From NCBI GenBank assembly GCA_037043015.1, contig CM073323.1:17617758-17681757 (forward strand): a DNA stretch of 64,000 nucleotides. The letters run 5' to 3'. Positions 36,722-48,430 of this stretch are shown here, piece by piece. Source of the DNA: Bryum argenteum. Lineage: Eukaryota; Streptophyta; Bryopsida; Bryales; Bryaceae. Every line of letters starts with the position of its first letter. Within the stretch, counting starts at the first letter, position 1. The position numbers were made by a program, and so were the translations under genes. The notes beneath the pieces are model-generated. The model did no database searches. It saw nothing but the letters and a program-made list of their open reading frames with translations, and was not told where the DNA came from.

Positions 36722-37071
36722 TACAAAAAAATAATCTCTTAAACACTCTATGAGGAACTTGTTCAACCAAAATTTGACAAAAGTCGTCTAGCTTACTTGG
36801 AGATTTTGAGATTCTAATGAGGATTGATGGAAAACATGCGATAGAATAGCGGGGGAGTCACCATCATAATCACCCTTTGTCAACTTTTTAATAATCCCAT
36901 TTAATCTCTAAATGGCCAAACAACCATTTTAAGATACTGCAACCCCTTGTGCGCACAATGTGGGTTTGATCCCTTACTTCCTCAAGGTAAATACAAGTGC
37001 ACCAACCCTATTCAAGTGCGTTACCTCCAGAAATAAGTACCATGCAAGCTTGCTTGTGTGCTTATACGCTT
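36722..37071. other. AT-rich DNA between two mobile elements
   Basis: No gene or clear repeat structure is seen. It lies between the CACTA terminus at 36721 and the left end of the TTAA family 2 element. Confidence 0.3.
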
Positions 37072-37076
37072 TTAAA

Positions 37077-38084
37077 CCCTTGTACATCTCAACCTATTTA
37101 AAGCTAAAAAACACATTTTCAAAAAAGTGTTATAGATGAAAATTGAATATAAGCAATTTGGATCTTAACCACATAAACCTGTAATAAACTTGTTATAGGT
37201 CATGTGGATTTTTTTTAAAAGAATTGACTTATGAAGTCTCATAGATTGCAAGATTGTAATTTATTAGTATTCAAAACAAGCTACAAAATTTCAACATTGT
37301 CACTTAGAGTGGAAATTCTACCAACAAAGCTACCCCAAAGAAAAAAAAAAATTAACTAGAAAGCTATATAAATATTTGAATATTCACCTTTAGCTCAATG
37401 TTATCCTCGTACCAAAATGAGTCATCAAAAAAATATCTTGGCTCAAATAATAGCCTTGCAATGGTATAAATGCTAGAAAATCTACAAAGGGAAAATAGTC
37501 AAGAATTACCCTTTGCACTCAAATCTACGCCTTATCTACAAAACATCTTTGATTTGGTCAAGGTTTATTCTATATCTAAGACAAGACTCTAGGTGAAATT
37601 TACCTCAAAAAATAAAGTTGAAATTTAATGATGGATGAAGGAGATATAGCTCTTCAAAATCATCCCGACTTTTCACTTTTTCCATTGTAGGAACATCATT
37701 GCAAATCCAGTATCAAGTAACTCGGATCAAAATCCTCCAATTGAAATTTGTTAAAATCTCATCTTAAGATTATGATCAAAAATAAAATTCATCCTGAACT
37801 ATTTTTGGTATCAAATAATTGGATTGCAAATTTGCAATGGTTGAGCATGCCTCAAATATGTTTCAAAATTCAAAACCAAAACTTGCCTTTACTAAAATGC
37901 ATGCCATTAATCACACTTCAACGTATGGCTCTGAAAGTTTCACCACACAAAATAGACTGGATTTGCGACCCAATGCAAGTGATCTTGTCAGAAAGAGAGT
38001 TTGATCAACAAAGAAATGGCTCTTCAAAGTTTCTTCCCTTCATCCAAAATGTAGAAAAAAAACAACATTGGGGACGTTTAGGAA
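37077..38084. mobile_element. TTAA-flanked element, family 2, full-length degraded copy
   Basis: The flanks are TTAA at about 37072-37075 and 38085-38088. The right end GGGGACGTTTAGGAA and the left end ACCCTTGTACATC are decayed versions of the CCCCTAAACGTCC ends. The interior follows the copy at 47139-48111 from end to end. The frame at 37748-38158 is a chance frame inside the element. Confidence 0.65.
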
Positions 38085-38088
38085 TTAA

Positions 38089-38736
38089 ACCAAAAAACAC
38101 TCTTTTCTTCCATGGTGAAATTCTCATATACGTTGTACTTTTATCCGAGTTAAGTTAATTTTTTGACCATGATATTCTTAATTGTGGGATTAAATAGATG
38201 GGTGAAATTTCAGCATACCTCCATGTGAATGATCATGTTTTTACTTAAATTTTACAAGTCCTATGAAAGTGATATGCATGTACACATACTCCCAACTCAC
38301 TCACAAACAAGAACTTGAAAAGCCTTGAGTCAATTCGGGTCACGATACACTTCAAACCCATTTTGCAACAAGGATTGAAAAATTGAAAAATTAAAAATTA
38401 TTTATATATATTAAAAAAAATAAAAAAATAAATCAACTTTGAACATCATGATCTCAATAACAGTAAATAACTTGAATCTTAGATTTGGAGTACATGTACA
38501 TACATATATAAGTAAGATATCAGATCCTGCGGCTAGATTACTGTCTGCCATTCGGAAAGAGCTACAAAAACAAAAGAAGACAATATAATTGTGAACTCAG
38601 GGTGATGAGTGGGTGGTGTTCTTCTAGAACAGAGTGTGGGTGGGGGGGGGGGTGCACGGATTGACGGTAGAAGAATGGGAGAAACAAGCCAGGCTCGTGT
38701 GAACACAGGCAGCCCAGGAAGAGGAAAGTTAACTTA
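38089..38736. other. AT-rich DNA with a long G run
   Basis: Part of this (about 38150-38410) resembles the interior of the element in the B3-gene intron (the CATACCTCCATGTGAATGATC region). A run of eleven G interrupted once by T lies near 38640-38652. No gene is seen. Confidence 0.35.
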
Positions 38737-39165
38737 AGGTACGTTCCCACTTGGCCTTAGAGGTGGTGTTAGAAGGTGGTCTTATCTCCTTAAAAGAGTG
38801 TGTGTCCACACCTACATTCTTTAGTAATTACCAATCCTACATGGATGCCCACATGGCACACTCTAAAACTTGGAGGACAAAAAAAATATTAGCTAGTATT
38901 TGGGAGGACAAAAGATAGTTGAGCATTAGTAGGCAAGTGTTAAGGAAGCACCACAATTAGAAATATTCTCAAGTTTTGAAGACTTAAGAGTGGTCTTAGT
39001 TAATGGGGCCTTTGAGGAGCCATTATGTAATTGAGGCTACTTTTCAAGACACTTTTCCAAGCCTCATTGATGAGGCCTTCCCTAAGAATAAGGAATTTCC
39101 CCAAAATTGTGGAGGTGTTAAGTTTTAATGTATGCTCTTATCAAAGGCCAGGTGGGAAGGGGCCT
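38737..39165. mobile_element. TTA-flanked MITE (PIF/Harbinger type), copy 2
   Basis: This 429-bp element is a near-identical copy of 3617-4045, flanked by TTA at 38734-38736 and 39166-39168. Its left end AGGTACGTTCCCACTTGGCC shares AGGTACGTTC exactly with the left end of the Harbinger element at 29310. The high identity of the two MITE copies points to recent transposition. Confidence 0.88.
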
Positions 39166-39168
39166 TTA

Positions 39169-40084
39169 GGGGGGAGGGCCTGAGCGCCACTTGTGGGAGA
39201 AGTTGTTATGCCCCCCATCCCCCCCCCCCCTGGGCCCTGGGCCCTGCAGTGGCTGGCAGGGATCCCACCACCCCCCTGCACGATCTTCCTGCCTCCTTAG
39301 AACTTCTTAGGAACTCCACTTTGGAACCAATCTGCTCACTACCCTTGATCCGTAGCTTCCTTTTTCCATAGCTGATACATTTGTCTCAACCGGGGTGGCG
39401 ATTGAGTTTCCCCCCGGCCCTGATCAATGCTCCCCGGCCTCACTGCATGCAGACTACTGTAGCTGCACCGTCTGCCTGCAGAATCTTGTGCGCTGCTGTT
39501 AAGACCATGAATAGCTAGCTCTTGCAAACCAGCGTTTTTTCCATCTGTCTTTGGAGAAGTCGTAGTTTTTCAAAATGACTGAACAGTGTGTCTTTTGAAC
39601 ATTGGAAAAAAATGGTGGAATTTATCGTTTTGGAAACTCTGGCATTATCAGACTATCAGCCGAGACGGTACCGGATATTTGGTGTGGCCCGGCATTGGCC
39701 TCGGGTGACTGGGGTTTCACGGTTCGAGCTGGGCGATTGAGCAGGTGAAAAACAAGCCAGCAGTGTGGTGTGGCCCCAGCATCATGTTTGAAGCAACCGA
39801 CACACAATGGTGTAATTCTGTAATATCACATTTTTCGGAAGAATCGCTTGTATTTGTATAATATCATTCATATTTCGTAATATCACTTTTTGAGTTTTGT
39901 AACGTCACCTAGTTTCCGGACTACCGCTAAGAGTGTCATGTTTGCGGAATAACTCCATTTTAACTTAAGGTTAATCTCTAGCTTTCAAAATCCTCCGTTT
40001 TTTCCCATACTCAATACCTCTCCTTCTCACTTGATCTACCCCCTTTAGATCAGATAGATAGAAACTCCGGTCCCTTTCTAAGGG
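39169..40084. other. Intergenic DNA with repeat remnants
   Basis: This stretch begins GC-rich with runs of C (39210-39240). It then contains AATATCA words and an end similar to that of the 500-bp MITE (to ~39971). I see no gene. Confidence 0.35.
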
Positions 40085-40395
40085 GCCGACGTGAATGAAG
40101 TGTCCGTTCGTAATGCTAATATCCCGATGGCCACCGGACAAGGGGAAATTGGAACAACACTACTTCCCCCTCTCGAGGGTGGACACTATAACTACGCTAG
40201 TTTCTAGCCTAGTTACAATTGCCTTGAAGATACTTGACATAGTATCCCCCCAAAGGGCTTTGAGGTACCCATACAACAAGGTCCAAAGACCCCCCACAAT
40301 AGTTGGGTGGACTATAGTGGTGAGCACCACGCCGGCATGGGGAATAGAACCCACGACCTCCTCACCCTTTAGATCACTTATTTATGGCTTACATC
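40085..40395 (-). mobile_element. SINE-like element, minus orientation
   Basis: Read on the minus strand, it begins with a tRNA-like head: GGTCGTGGGTTCTATTCCCC contains a good match to the polymerase III B box (GGTTCNANNCC). It continues through a body also seen in part near 5270-5350. The same head occurs at 42459-42540 in plus orientation. A tRNA-derived SINE is the best explanation. I did not identify a poly-A tail or target duplication. Confidence 0.5.
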
Positions 40396-42458
40396 GTCAT
40401 GAGAGCTGCAGTGCAGTCATGGGTGGTGATTAGGGCATCAAATATTGAAAAGTGGACAAAAAATGAACACTCTAGGGTAGTGGGTTGAGCAGATGGGTGG
40501 TTGTGCTCTTAGAGGATCAAAATTTGGCAAGAAAATCCCTTCTATTATCCCGTGTGCTTCTTGGTCATGCCAGTCCCTCGGAAGTTTCACATGTTCTCAT
40601 CGCCACCTCTTTATCCTTTTGAATCTACAATGGACTTTATTACCACTTCATGAGCAACGCATAACTCGTAGTTCCTTACTTGGCCAATTAAAGTGTGTCA
40701 AACTTTGGATGAACTGTGAATTTTGTGCACGCCTTGATTACAAGAGAGGAGTCTCTTTTGAGCGGGCGCGAAGCAATTTTTATACCGCGAGATTTAGATG
40801 TGCCCCTGCGTATGAGTGCTTGTAAATGCAACCCGCTTCTTTTACACAGTGATGACGATGCTCTTAACCCTTAAAGGAAAAATCTCTCACTCATATTCTA
40901 TACTTTGAAACTTGACCTTTTTTTAGTACAAAGGCGAATTATTTTTAATCTAATACATATGTTGAGTGAAGTAACCCTATGATTCATTACCAAACTTCAT
41001 GTACACACGTTCCCAAAATCACAATCCTCACTCTTTCTAATATCATATTGTTTAAAGTTTTTTATTTTATTTTTTCATATATTATCTCATGTGTTTAAGA
41101 AAGGAATTACAAGCCAAAATTCAAACTTTCACTCAAGACTCTTTCATACACAATTCTTACTCTCAAAAAACTCATAAACTCAAAAATGCTTCATTATTCA
41201 CATAGAGGTATGCTGAAATTCAAATACAAAGGCCAGTTTTTGACAATAAAAAAAGGCATGTGAGAATGATAGCGGTATCAAAAGTCCAAACAATGACATC
41301 ATGCTTTCAAAGGCTGAAGAATCTGCCCATACCCCCTACTAATTTTCTGACTTCCACCGATTGCCCTGTTGCGCACCACATTCCTTCCTATTAGATTTTA
41401 GTAACAGTACTTACTACTGTTATAACAGATTCCAAAGCGGCAGTGTGCGTTTCCTTCCATCATTAATGGCTCTTTTGTCTCTGTTCTGTTCCTTGACACA
41501 ATCAACGTAATAAACTGTTGTTCCGCTTCCTTTACACTTTTTGAAGTCCACCCGGCAGTCCCGGCTTCCTTCCCTTCTGAACATGCTTGTGCGTGTGTAA
41601 AATTAGCCATTCTAGATCCTTGACTCAGTTTGTAAGGATTTGATCCTTGTCTCTACCAACAGAGTTCTGGACCACTGTTCGGGAAGTTTCTGACAGAATC
41701 CAGTTATTATCCCCTTTCTCATAAAAGCATTCGGTAATTTTGTATGATACCTACATGATACTTGGGTGATACCCATGTGATACTTAGGTAATATTTAAAT
41801 CACGAGTCGGAAAAAATCCTAACTCTTTCAAATTGAATCGGTAATTTGACAACTTCATTCGGCTGATTTACAATTGACTGCCGGATCTCCCCGATCATTG
41901 TTCTGGACTGGACTGTCTGTCTTGCAAGCTATCTAGAGCTCTTTGATTGTAGCCCGACATGTGAGTTCATTGTAACTGCTCACGAGGACCAGTTGATCGG
42001 CCGTCATATCTATGAATATTGGATATTGTAGATGCTTGATGCATTATTGCCTAATTTCTGGAAAATGACCTTTGTCTACTTCACGCTAAAAATAACTCAA
42101 TCTAAGTATTGTTTAGAAGATCCAGCCGTAAGATCTGAAATTTAACTTGTTTTTTTAGGTGTTTGTAAAATTTGAACCGTTGATTCTTTTTCATTTGTGA
42201 GATTATAATTGTCAAAGTTGGGCTGATTGAATCCATGATTTCGACTTTCTTGAATCTTTAGGGATTATATGAAACTGAATGATATTTAGAACTTTTCACA
42301 AAGTTTGGATTTGTAATAGAATAACATTGTGGTATGGCAAGAATAAGTAACAAGAGTCGAGGCAACAAATATTTTGGGAAACAACAACATCCTTGAATGC
42401 CACAAATTGTAAAAAGGAGATTGAGTTTGGAATTAGTACCAAAAAAGGAGGCAAAACA
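40396..42458. other. AT-rich intergenic DNA, no gene seen
   Basis: Nothing coding is supported. At 40863 there is a TTAACCCTTAAAGG start that could be the left end of another TTAA-type element; sequence up to ~41250 resembles other copies, but I found no matching right end. Confidence 0.35.
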
Positions 42459-42540
42459 AGCCTTCGCTTGGTGGTTAGGGCTCATGGCCCCCAATGAGGA
42501 GGTCATGGGTTCTATTGCCCATGCCAGCGTGGTGCTCACT
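42459..42540 (+). mobile_element. SINE head (tRNA-like), plus orientation
   Basis: The sequence CTTGGTGGTTAGGGCTCATG resembles a polymerase III A box region, and GGTTCTATTGCC at 42508-42519 resembles a B box, 30 to 40 bp downstream as in tRNA genes. It matches the reverse complement of 40322-40395. It does not fold into a convincing tRNA, so I call it a SINE rather than a tRNA gene. Confidence 0.5.
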
Positions 42541-42813
42541 TTGTCAACCTAGTTGCTTACTTAGCCAATGCATCTCTAACATCCTACTCTACTTCTTTTT
42601 CATTTTGTAAATGAGCAAATGAAAGTTTGTATGCAAATTCAAGAACCAATGCAACTTTTCATACTCTAATATATTTTATTTTTTATTGTTTTTTGAAAAC
42701 AGATACAGATCCTTTATGAAAATTTAGTATCTATGCAACTTCACACATTTTTGCGAGGTAGGACTAACTGTAACAATGTATCTTTGTTGAAGGCACATGA
42801 AGAAAGGATTAAG

Positions 42814-44330
42814 CTACTGTCCAGGATTGGCATCTGCAGTGTGAGTGCGTTCTTCTGGTTCACGAGGTGGATCAGCACATTGATGTGGAGGATTTGAAGC
42901 TTGTCCGGTGGCTGAGAGAGTGATGGTTGCAGCTAAGCTTTGGATAGTTGATACAAATCCTCCTTGGTGAAATAAAGCCTCTCGTTTATACTCGGCTTTA
43001 ATGCGATCTTTTTCTTTTCTGTACTTCATGTTCTCACCATGAATCTGCCACTCGGTTTGTATGCGGGTTGTTTTCATTTGCTTGTTAGCCGTTGTCATTC
43101 TTTCAATGTGTCAACTATTTTCTCTCCGGTTTCAGCGGTGACTTTAGCCATCAGTTGATGGCTTGTACTACCTTTCTTACTTTGACCCGTATTTCCTTGA
43201 AGCTTTCGGCTGCTTTCTGATGCAGACTGTGAAGAAGACAGAACGTGTAGGTTCCTCACATCTCCAATAGTTGGACGACCATTAGTGCGAGGAGGGGTGC
43301 TCTTTTTCGAAGCCGGAGCAACCGGACTTCGAAGACACGACGAACTCCCTACACAATATGCGAATAAACTTCTTATAGATTACAGTAGCTTTAATTGCAA
43401 TTTAAAGTGGTTTCTAACATGAATCAATGAGAACAACATAAAATACATAATTAAAAGTCAAAACACAAAACTATAAAAAAAAACCCATACTTATTTAAGC
43501 ATCGGAGCTTTTGTGTGGGTTGTGCAGGTTAGCATGGTGTCTACAAGAACTTGCAACTCAAACATCAATTATTAAAGCATGCATGCAAGGTACGTTTATC
43601 ATACTAGCTAAGTTCAAATATTGTATTTATTTGAGGTTCAGTTGGATAACATACCTTGTAAACGTGAAGTTGATGTGGGTTGCATAGGTCCATCCTCTTC
43701 GAGCGGAACAATGCCATTGAGGTCAATGTTCATCATCACCATGGGTGCAGCGGTTCTCACTGTCATGCCATCACCGCCTCCACTCTCCACAGAGAATTCG
43801 GTAAACTCATCGGAGCCCAATATGTCATTATTAGGTGCATCGTTGGTGCTATCATGGTGAAAGTTGCCATCACCTAGGCGGAGAAGATCTCTAGCATGGG
43901 GAGGATTCATCAATGGTCTATGAACCATAAGCTCATGCATGCTCTGATACACCTCTCGGAATAAATAACGAGGCAAATTGAGTTGCTTACGATCAGCAAA
44001 TCTCAACTGAAAGTACTCTTCCTCGTTTCTACCTGTCGCACCATGGAAATCTGCAATTCGTTTATAGTATGACATAATTGATTGTCATTTGTACTTGCAA
44101 GTTGGGCCTTCACGAGTCACATCCCCTTCTGTGGTGTTATTGACCTTCGTGGCAATGCGTGTCCACTTGGAGACGTCGGTGACCATGAGGTCTCTAGCAT
44201 CAACAATATCTAGTTCCTCAATATACTCCTCCCGCTTGGCTTCCACTAGTGCTAGAATTTCTTCCCTAGCCCAATTCAGATCTCTCTCTTTCCGCTTCTT
44301 GGAAGTGGCTTGAACTTGTGCGAAACTTGG
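42814..44330 (-). pseudogene. SANT/Myb-like Harbinger protein pseudogene
   Basis: This minus-strand relic is homologous to the protein at 30306-31931. The first exon reads LNWAREEILALVEAKREEY, KWTRIATKV and CKYK, then a TGA at 44085-44087, then MSYYKRIADFHGATGRN in the same frame. The intact relative has Trp at the stop position (CKTKWNQL). An intron fits from a GTATGT donor near 43658 to an acceptor near 43345, in matching phase. The second exon ends at a stop near 43100, after which the helical segment continues one frame over (MTTANKQMKTTRIQ to YRKEKDRIKAEYKREAL). So there is at least one nonsense change and one frameshift. No nuclease gene accompanies it. Confidence 0.8.
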
Positions 44331-46439
44331 ATCTCCTACAAGGAGGTTGCCTTCTGTTGGGAGTACGGTACCTGATACGCGCTTGGCATGACCACCACCT
44401 TACCTCGGTGCTGTGATAGATCGCCTTGCTCCGGTTAATGATTGTGGTCGAGAACCTCCAACAGTAGTGGGAGCCAATGGAGAGGGTTGTCCTGACCATT
44501 GCAATGGTGCCAGCTACATCGCATTTTTAGTTTCTGAAAGCCACAAACAATGATATCAATTTCTATTCTATGAAACAACTTACTCATTTGAGCATCTGAG
44601 TGTGTGGGTTGGGTGTGCAGGTCCAGTGTTAGAAGCAAGTAGAACTCAAGATGAAGGAGCAATATGAACAATGTAAGTGCATCACATTCACAATAATACA
44701 AAAATTGAAAGCAAGTGATTATCATCAAGAGGTGAACACTCTTAGAAAACTCTATCAACATATTCTACTACACGTTCACGATCAGGTACCGCATTGAACT
44801 CATGTTATAAAAGATGCATGCTAAAGTCTTTTCGGACCCGTACAAACTCATATCATAAAATATGCATGCCAAAGTCCTTTTGAACATGAAGGTAAAGTGA
44901 ATGACATGTATAAACGCGAGCTAAAAATAGAAATGAGCCAACCCCTCATGAACGATGTTTGCAAGAAGCATTGAGCATTCACATGGATACAACAATAAAA
45001 GCAAGTGAATATTATCAGCAACTTAAGGTGAGCAAACTCATGAAAGACGCTTACTAGGAAACTTTTCGCCATGAAGTTAAAGTGAATGATCTTGTGTAAA
45101 CGTGAGCTGAAAGGAGAAAAAAAGTAACCTCCCTTATGTGCGATGTTTGCAGGAAGCTCTTCTGAACCTGAGCTCAAAGCATGGATCGACATTGTCTGAA
45201 GCAAGATGAATGAGTGCAATGCTTTGAAGTGTATATTTCTAAGAAGATGAGTCTTAAATAGGAGATTAGAACTGCAAATTTAGTATTAGGTAGTAAGAAA
45301 ATCAATGCCAAGCCGTCTAATGTTCCAAAAGTTGAAGGAGCAACGCAGCAGTGAAGAAAACGACGGTAGTGGTGGGCAACCGACATGTTGAGATCATGGG
45401 CTGCCCAAGAGACCAAAGTTGTAGCTACAATAAGATTAACTTAAGTGCACCATTAGTGCTTAAGTACCTGTGTGCTACCTACTTCCATAAGTTTGTTGAT
45501 TTTTGATGGCATATCTTCATTTTCCATAAATCTGAAAAATAGCAATTGCAACCATCATTGCTTCAAACCCTTGCCCTACTTGCGCACAACCTCTCTGTTA
45601 CTACTGTGTGCCAGATCAAAAGTTCATCATCCATGTCACTTGCCATGTCACTAATTTATGTCTCCTTCTTTCTGGTGCAAAGGCAACCTTTCATACTTCC
45701 ACTACACCGACTCTTTCTCTCATCTGTAACACTGGGTGCGTACATACCCTAAGTTTAGCTGACTAAGTCCGACATTCTACTTGCGATTGGTGCACTGACT
45801 ATTTCACATGCACTTCTGGTGTACTGGAGGGGTTGTTTAAGGGTGGGGAAGTGTGATTTCAAAGGCTCTTCAAATATAAAATGAACATTATTTTTAGCGA
45901 GTCACCCTTGGGTGGAATCATGTGAAATCTTCTCATTTTGAATCCAAATGTTCTCCATTGACTTGCCACGACTCTGACACATTGCATACTTTTCAATTCG
46001 CAGTAAAGTTAGTAAGCATATCTAATGAATGATCCAATTCCGAAACGATGACCTAACACTGATCAATCCTTGGGGAGGGTGCCGGAGCTAATAAATAAAC
46101 AACGGCCGCATCTTGCATGTGCGCGCAGTAACCAATGGTAGCGAGCGAGCGATGAGAGTCTCTGGCTATGGCGGAGTAGCTCAAAGTGAAGCTGCGAAGA
46201 AAAGGAAGAAGAAGAGTAGCAGAAAGACAGTGCAGGGAAGGATAAACACAAGAATCAAGGCGGGAGGAGAGTCTAAGCTTAATGCACAGAACTCTTACTA
46301 TTGATTCATTCGGCCAAGTGGGAATCATGGTCGGGCGCACCAATAAGAGAAGACCGATCGATCGGTCGAGGAATGCAAGTAGCAGTGAGGCGCACACAGA
46401 TGGAGCCAATTGACTCCTAACTAATCTTAAAATCTGAAT
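44331..46439. other. Intergenic DNA with an imperfect local duplication
   Basis: The part just above 44330 may be the 5' part of the SANT/Myb-like pseudogene. Between 44880 and 45180 a ~90-bp stretch (core AAAGTGAATGA, CGATGTTTGCA) is present twice, ~175 bp apart, with moderate divergence. No other gene is seen; the minus-strand frames here are low-complexity and hydrophobic. Confidence 0.35.
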
Positions 46440-46543
46440 CGGTCTCTTGCAATTTCGGGTAGCCTAGATTTTTGAGATAAACTAACTGATGTTTTTGTCT
46501 AAGATTTTTATTGGGTGTTCTCTACCGTACAAGGTGTGTGTAT

Positions 46544-46688
46544 GGTTGCCACATTGAATAATTTACTATTCATCACATTGGACACTTTGGACGAGTTTAT
46601 ATCTTGGCCTTTATGATTGGGTCAATCTAAGGGTGGTAAATAGAACTTGTCCGATGTGATGAATAGTACCTTGTTCAATGTAACAACC
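46544..46688. mobile_element. 145-bp foldback MITE, copy 1
   Basis: The ends are GGTTGCCACATTGAATAATT and, in inverted form, GGTTGTTACATTGAAC. Internal words ATCACATTGGACACTTTGGAC recur inverted. A copy in the opposite orientation lies at 63421-63556. The element interrupts a family 1 TTAA element at a GTGTGTG tract. Confidence 0.65.
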
Positions 46689-47138
46689 CTGAGTGGGTGT
46701 GTGTGTGGAACAAATTGCAAAATTTTGAATCAATTTTTGAATCTTCTAGCGCAATTCTTGGGATGCGATCCGAGATGGGGGAGTCTAGATTTATTTTATT
46801 TTGTTGTGGGAATATGTTTATAACCAAGTCACTAATCAGATTTTAAAGTGACCTAAATCCAAAAGTTTACTAGTTCTACAAAGGCACCCTTTGAAACTTA
46901 CAAAAATCCTCTCCAAAGTTATTAGTAATTTTTGCGTTATTTCTTTCGAGAATTTCCAAATTTTGAGATTTTGAGACTTTTTGAGAAAAAAAAATCGCTT
47001 AAAAAAAATAATTCATAAAGGCACCTAATTGCCGTTCACTTTTTTTCAAATTCAAGATTGTTATTGTATGATATTTAGTTTGCCAATTTTGTACATTTTT
47101 GACCTCCCTGTTAGAAACAATTTTATTTGTTGTCTTAA

Positions 47139-48111
47139 CCCCTAAACGTCCTTGGGGTATTTTTAGCCAAAAACTCATTTTCAAAAAAAGTGATATAGAT
47201 GAAAATAAAGATAAGCTACTCAGATCTCAACCATACAAACTTGTAATGGACTTGTAGTAGATCATGTGGACCAAAACTTGACTCATGGGACCTCATAGAT
47301 TGCTAGATCATAACATATTAGTGCGCAAAACAAGCTACAAAATACCATTGTTTCCACTTTGAAGTGAAAATACTACCAACATGAAATTTGCAATCAAAAA
47401 ATCAGCAACTAGAAAGTTGTTCATCTTCATCTCAAAAACACTCTTGTACCAAAAAAATTCATCAAACAAAAATCTTGGCTCAAATAGTAGCCTTGTAGTC
47501 GTGAAAACTGCCAAAAATTTTACAAAGGTAAAATAGTTCAAAACTAGACCCCTCGCACTCAAATCCATGCCTTTTCTTCAATATATCCTCGATTAGGTCA
47601 AGGTTTCTACCACTAAAAATAGAATATAATTGGAATTCATCCCAAAAAATAAAGTCAAAATCTAACGGTGGATGAAGGAGATCTAGCTCTTTAAAAATCA
47701 TCCATTCTTTCACTTTTTTCATCGTAGAAACATCATTGCAAAGCCAATACCAAAGTTATCTAAATCAAAAAACTTCCAACTACAAAGTTGTTGGGATGCA
47801 TCTAAATATCAAACCTATGAAAAAAAAATTCATGAAAGACTATTTTAGATTTCACATAATTGGCTTGCAATGGTAAAACATGTCAAATGTTTGAAAACCA
47901 AAAAACAAAAGCTGCCTTCACTAAAATCCATGAAATTTATTCATTATTTATTTTATGATTCTGCAATTTTTACCGCATGAACTAGACTTGATTTGCGACC
48001 TAACCCAAGTGATATCGTCAAAAACGGAGTTTGGATGAAGAAGTTATGGCTCTTCAAAGTTTCTGCCCTTCATCCAAAATGTCGTTTTTCGACATTAGGG
48101 ACGTATAGGGG
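47139..48111. mobile_element. TTAA-flanked element, family 2, best-preserved copy
   Basis: The left end CCCCTAAACGTCC and right end GGGACGTATAGGGG form an inverted repeat with one mismatch. TTAA lies on both sides (47135-47138 and 48112-48115). It is 973 bp with no coding capacity; the minus-strand frames inside are AT-rich and have no family features. It serves as the reference for the copies at 11876-13172 and 37077-38084. Confidence 0.85.
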
Positions 48112-48430
48112 TTAAGAACATGGGGCAACGCTAAGTTCTTGCATGCCCATACTCAACTTAGTTACCTACATGGAAAAAAATATGAGCAAAATGCTTGGGG
48201 TAACAATCATCGACTTACCCTTTGCACCATTGAGAACACACATCTCGTGCAATGCCCAAATATACTTTTGCTGCAACTTTGAATGTTATGATCGCACAAA
48301 TGATAAACATCCAACGATCAATTTTTGGATTAGTATATGATGGGGTCAAGTGCAATATCTTACGGTTGGAAGTCAAAAAATAGTAAAAAAAAAAAATGTT
48401 ATTAACACATGGGAGTACATAAGGTAGCAG

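Larger units (their letters stand above)
46440..48430. mobile_element. Composite of nested TTAA-type elements
   Basis: Pieces related to the family 1 element (6148-6725) lie at about 46440-46990 and again at 48120-48430, in the same orientation and continuing order. A family 2 element (47139-48111) sits between them and a foldback MITE (46544-46688) sits inside the left piece. The simplest reading is a family 1 element into which the other two jumped. Confidence 0.55.

Noticed and set aside
37748-38158. 136-codon plus-strand frame
   Set aside because: It lies within a non-coding TTAA element; the other copies do not keep the frame open.
42459-42540. Functional tRNA gene
   Set aside because: A- and B-box-like sequences are present, but no acceptor and anticodon stems of a normal cloverleaf can be drawn, and the sequence is repeated elsewhere.
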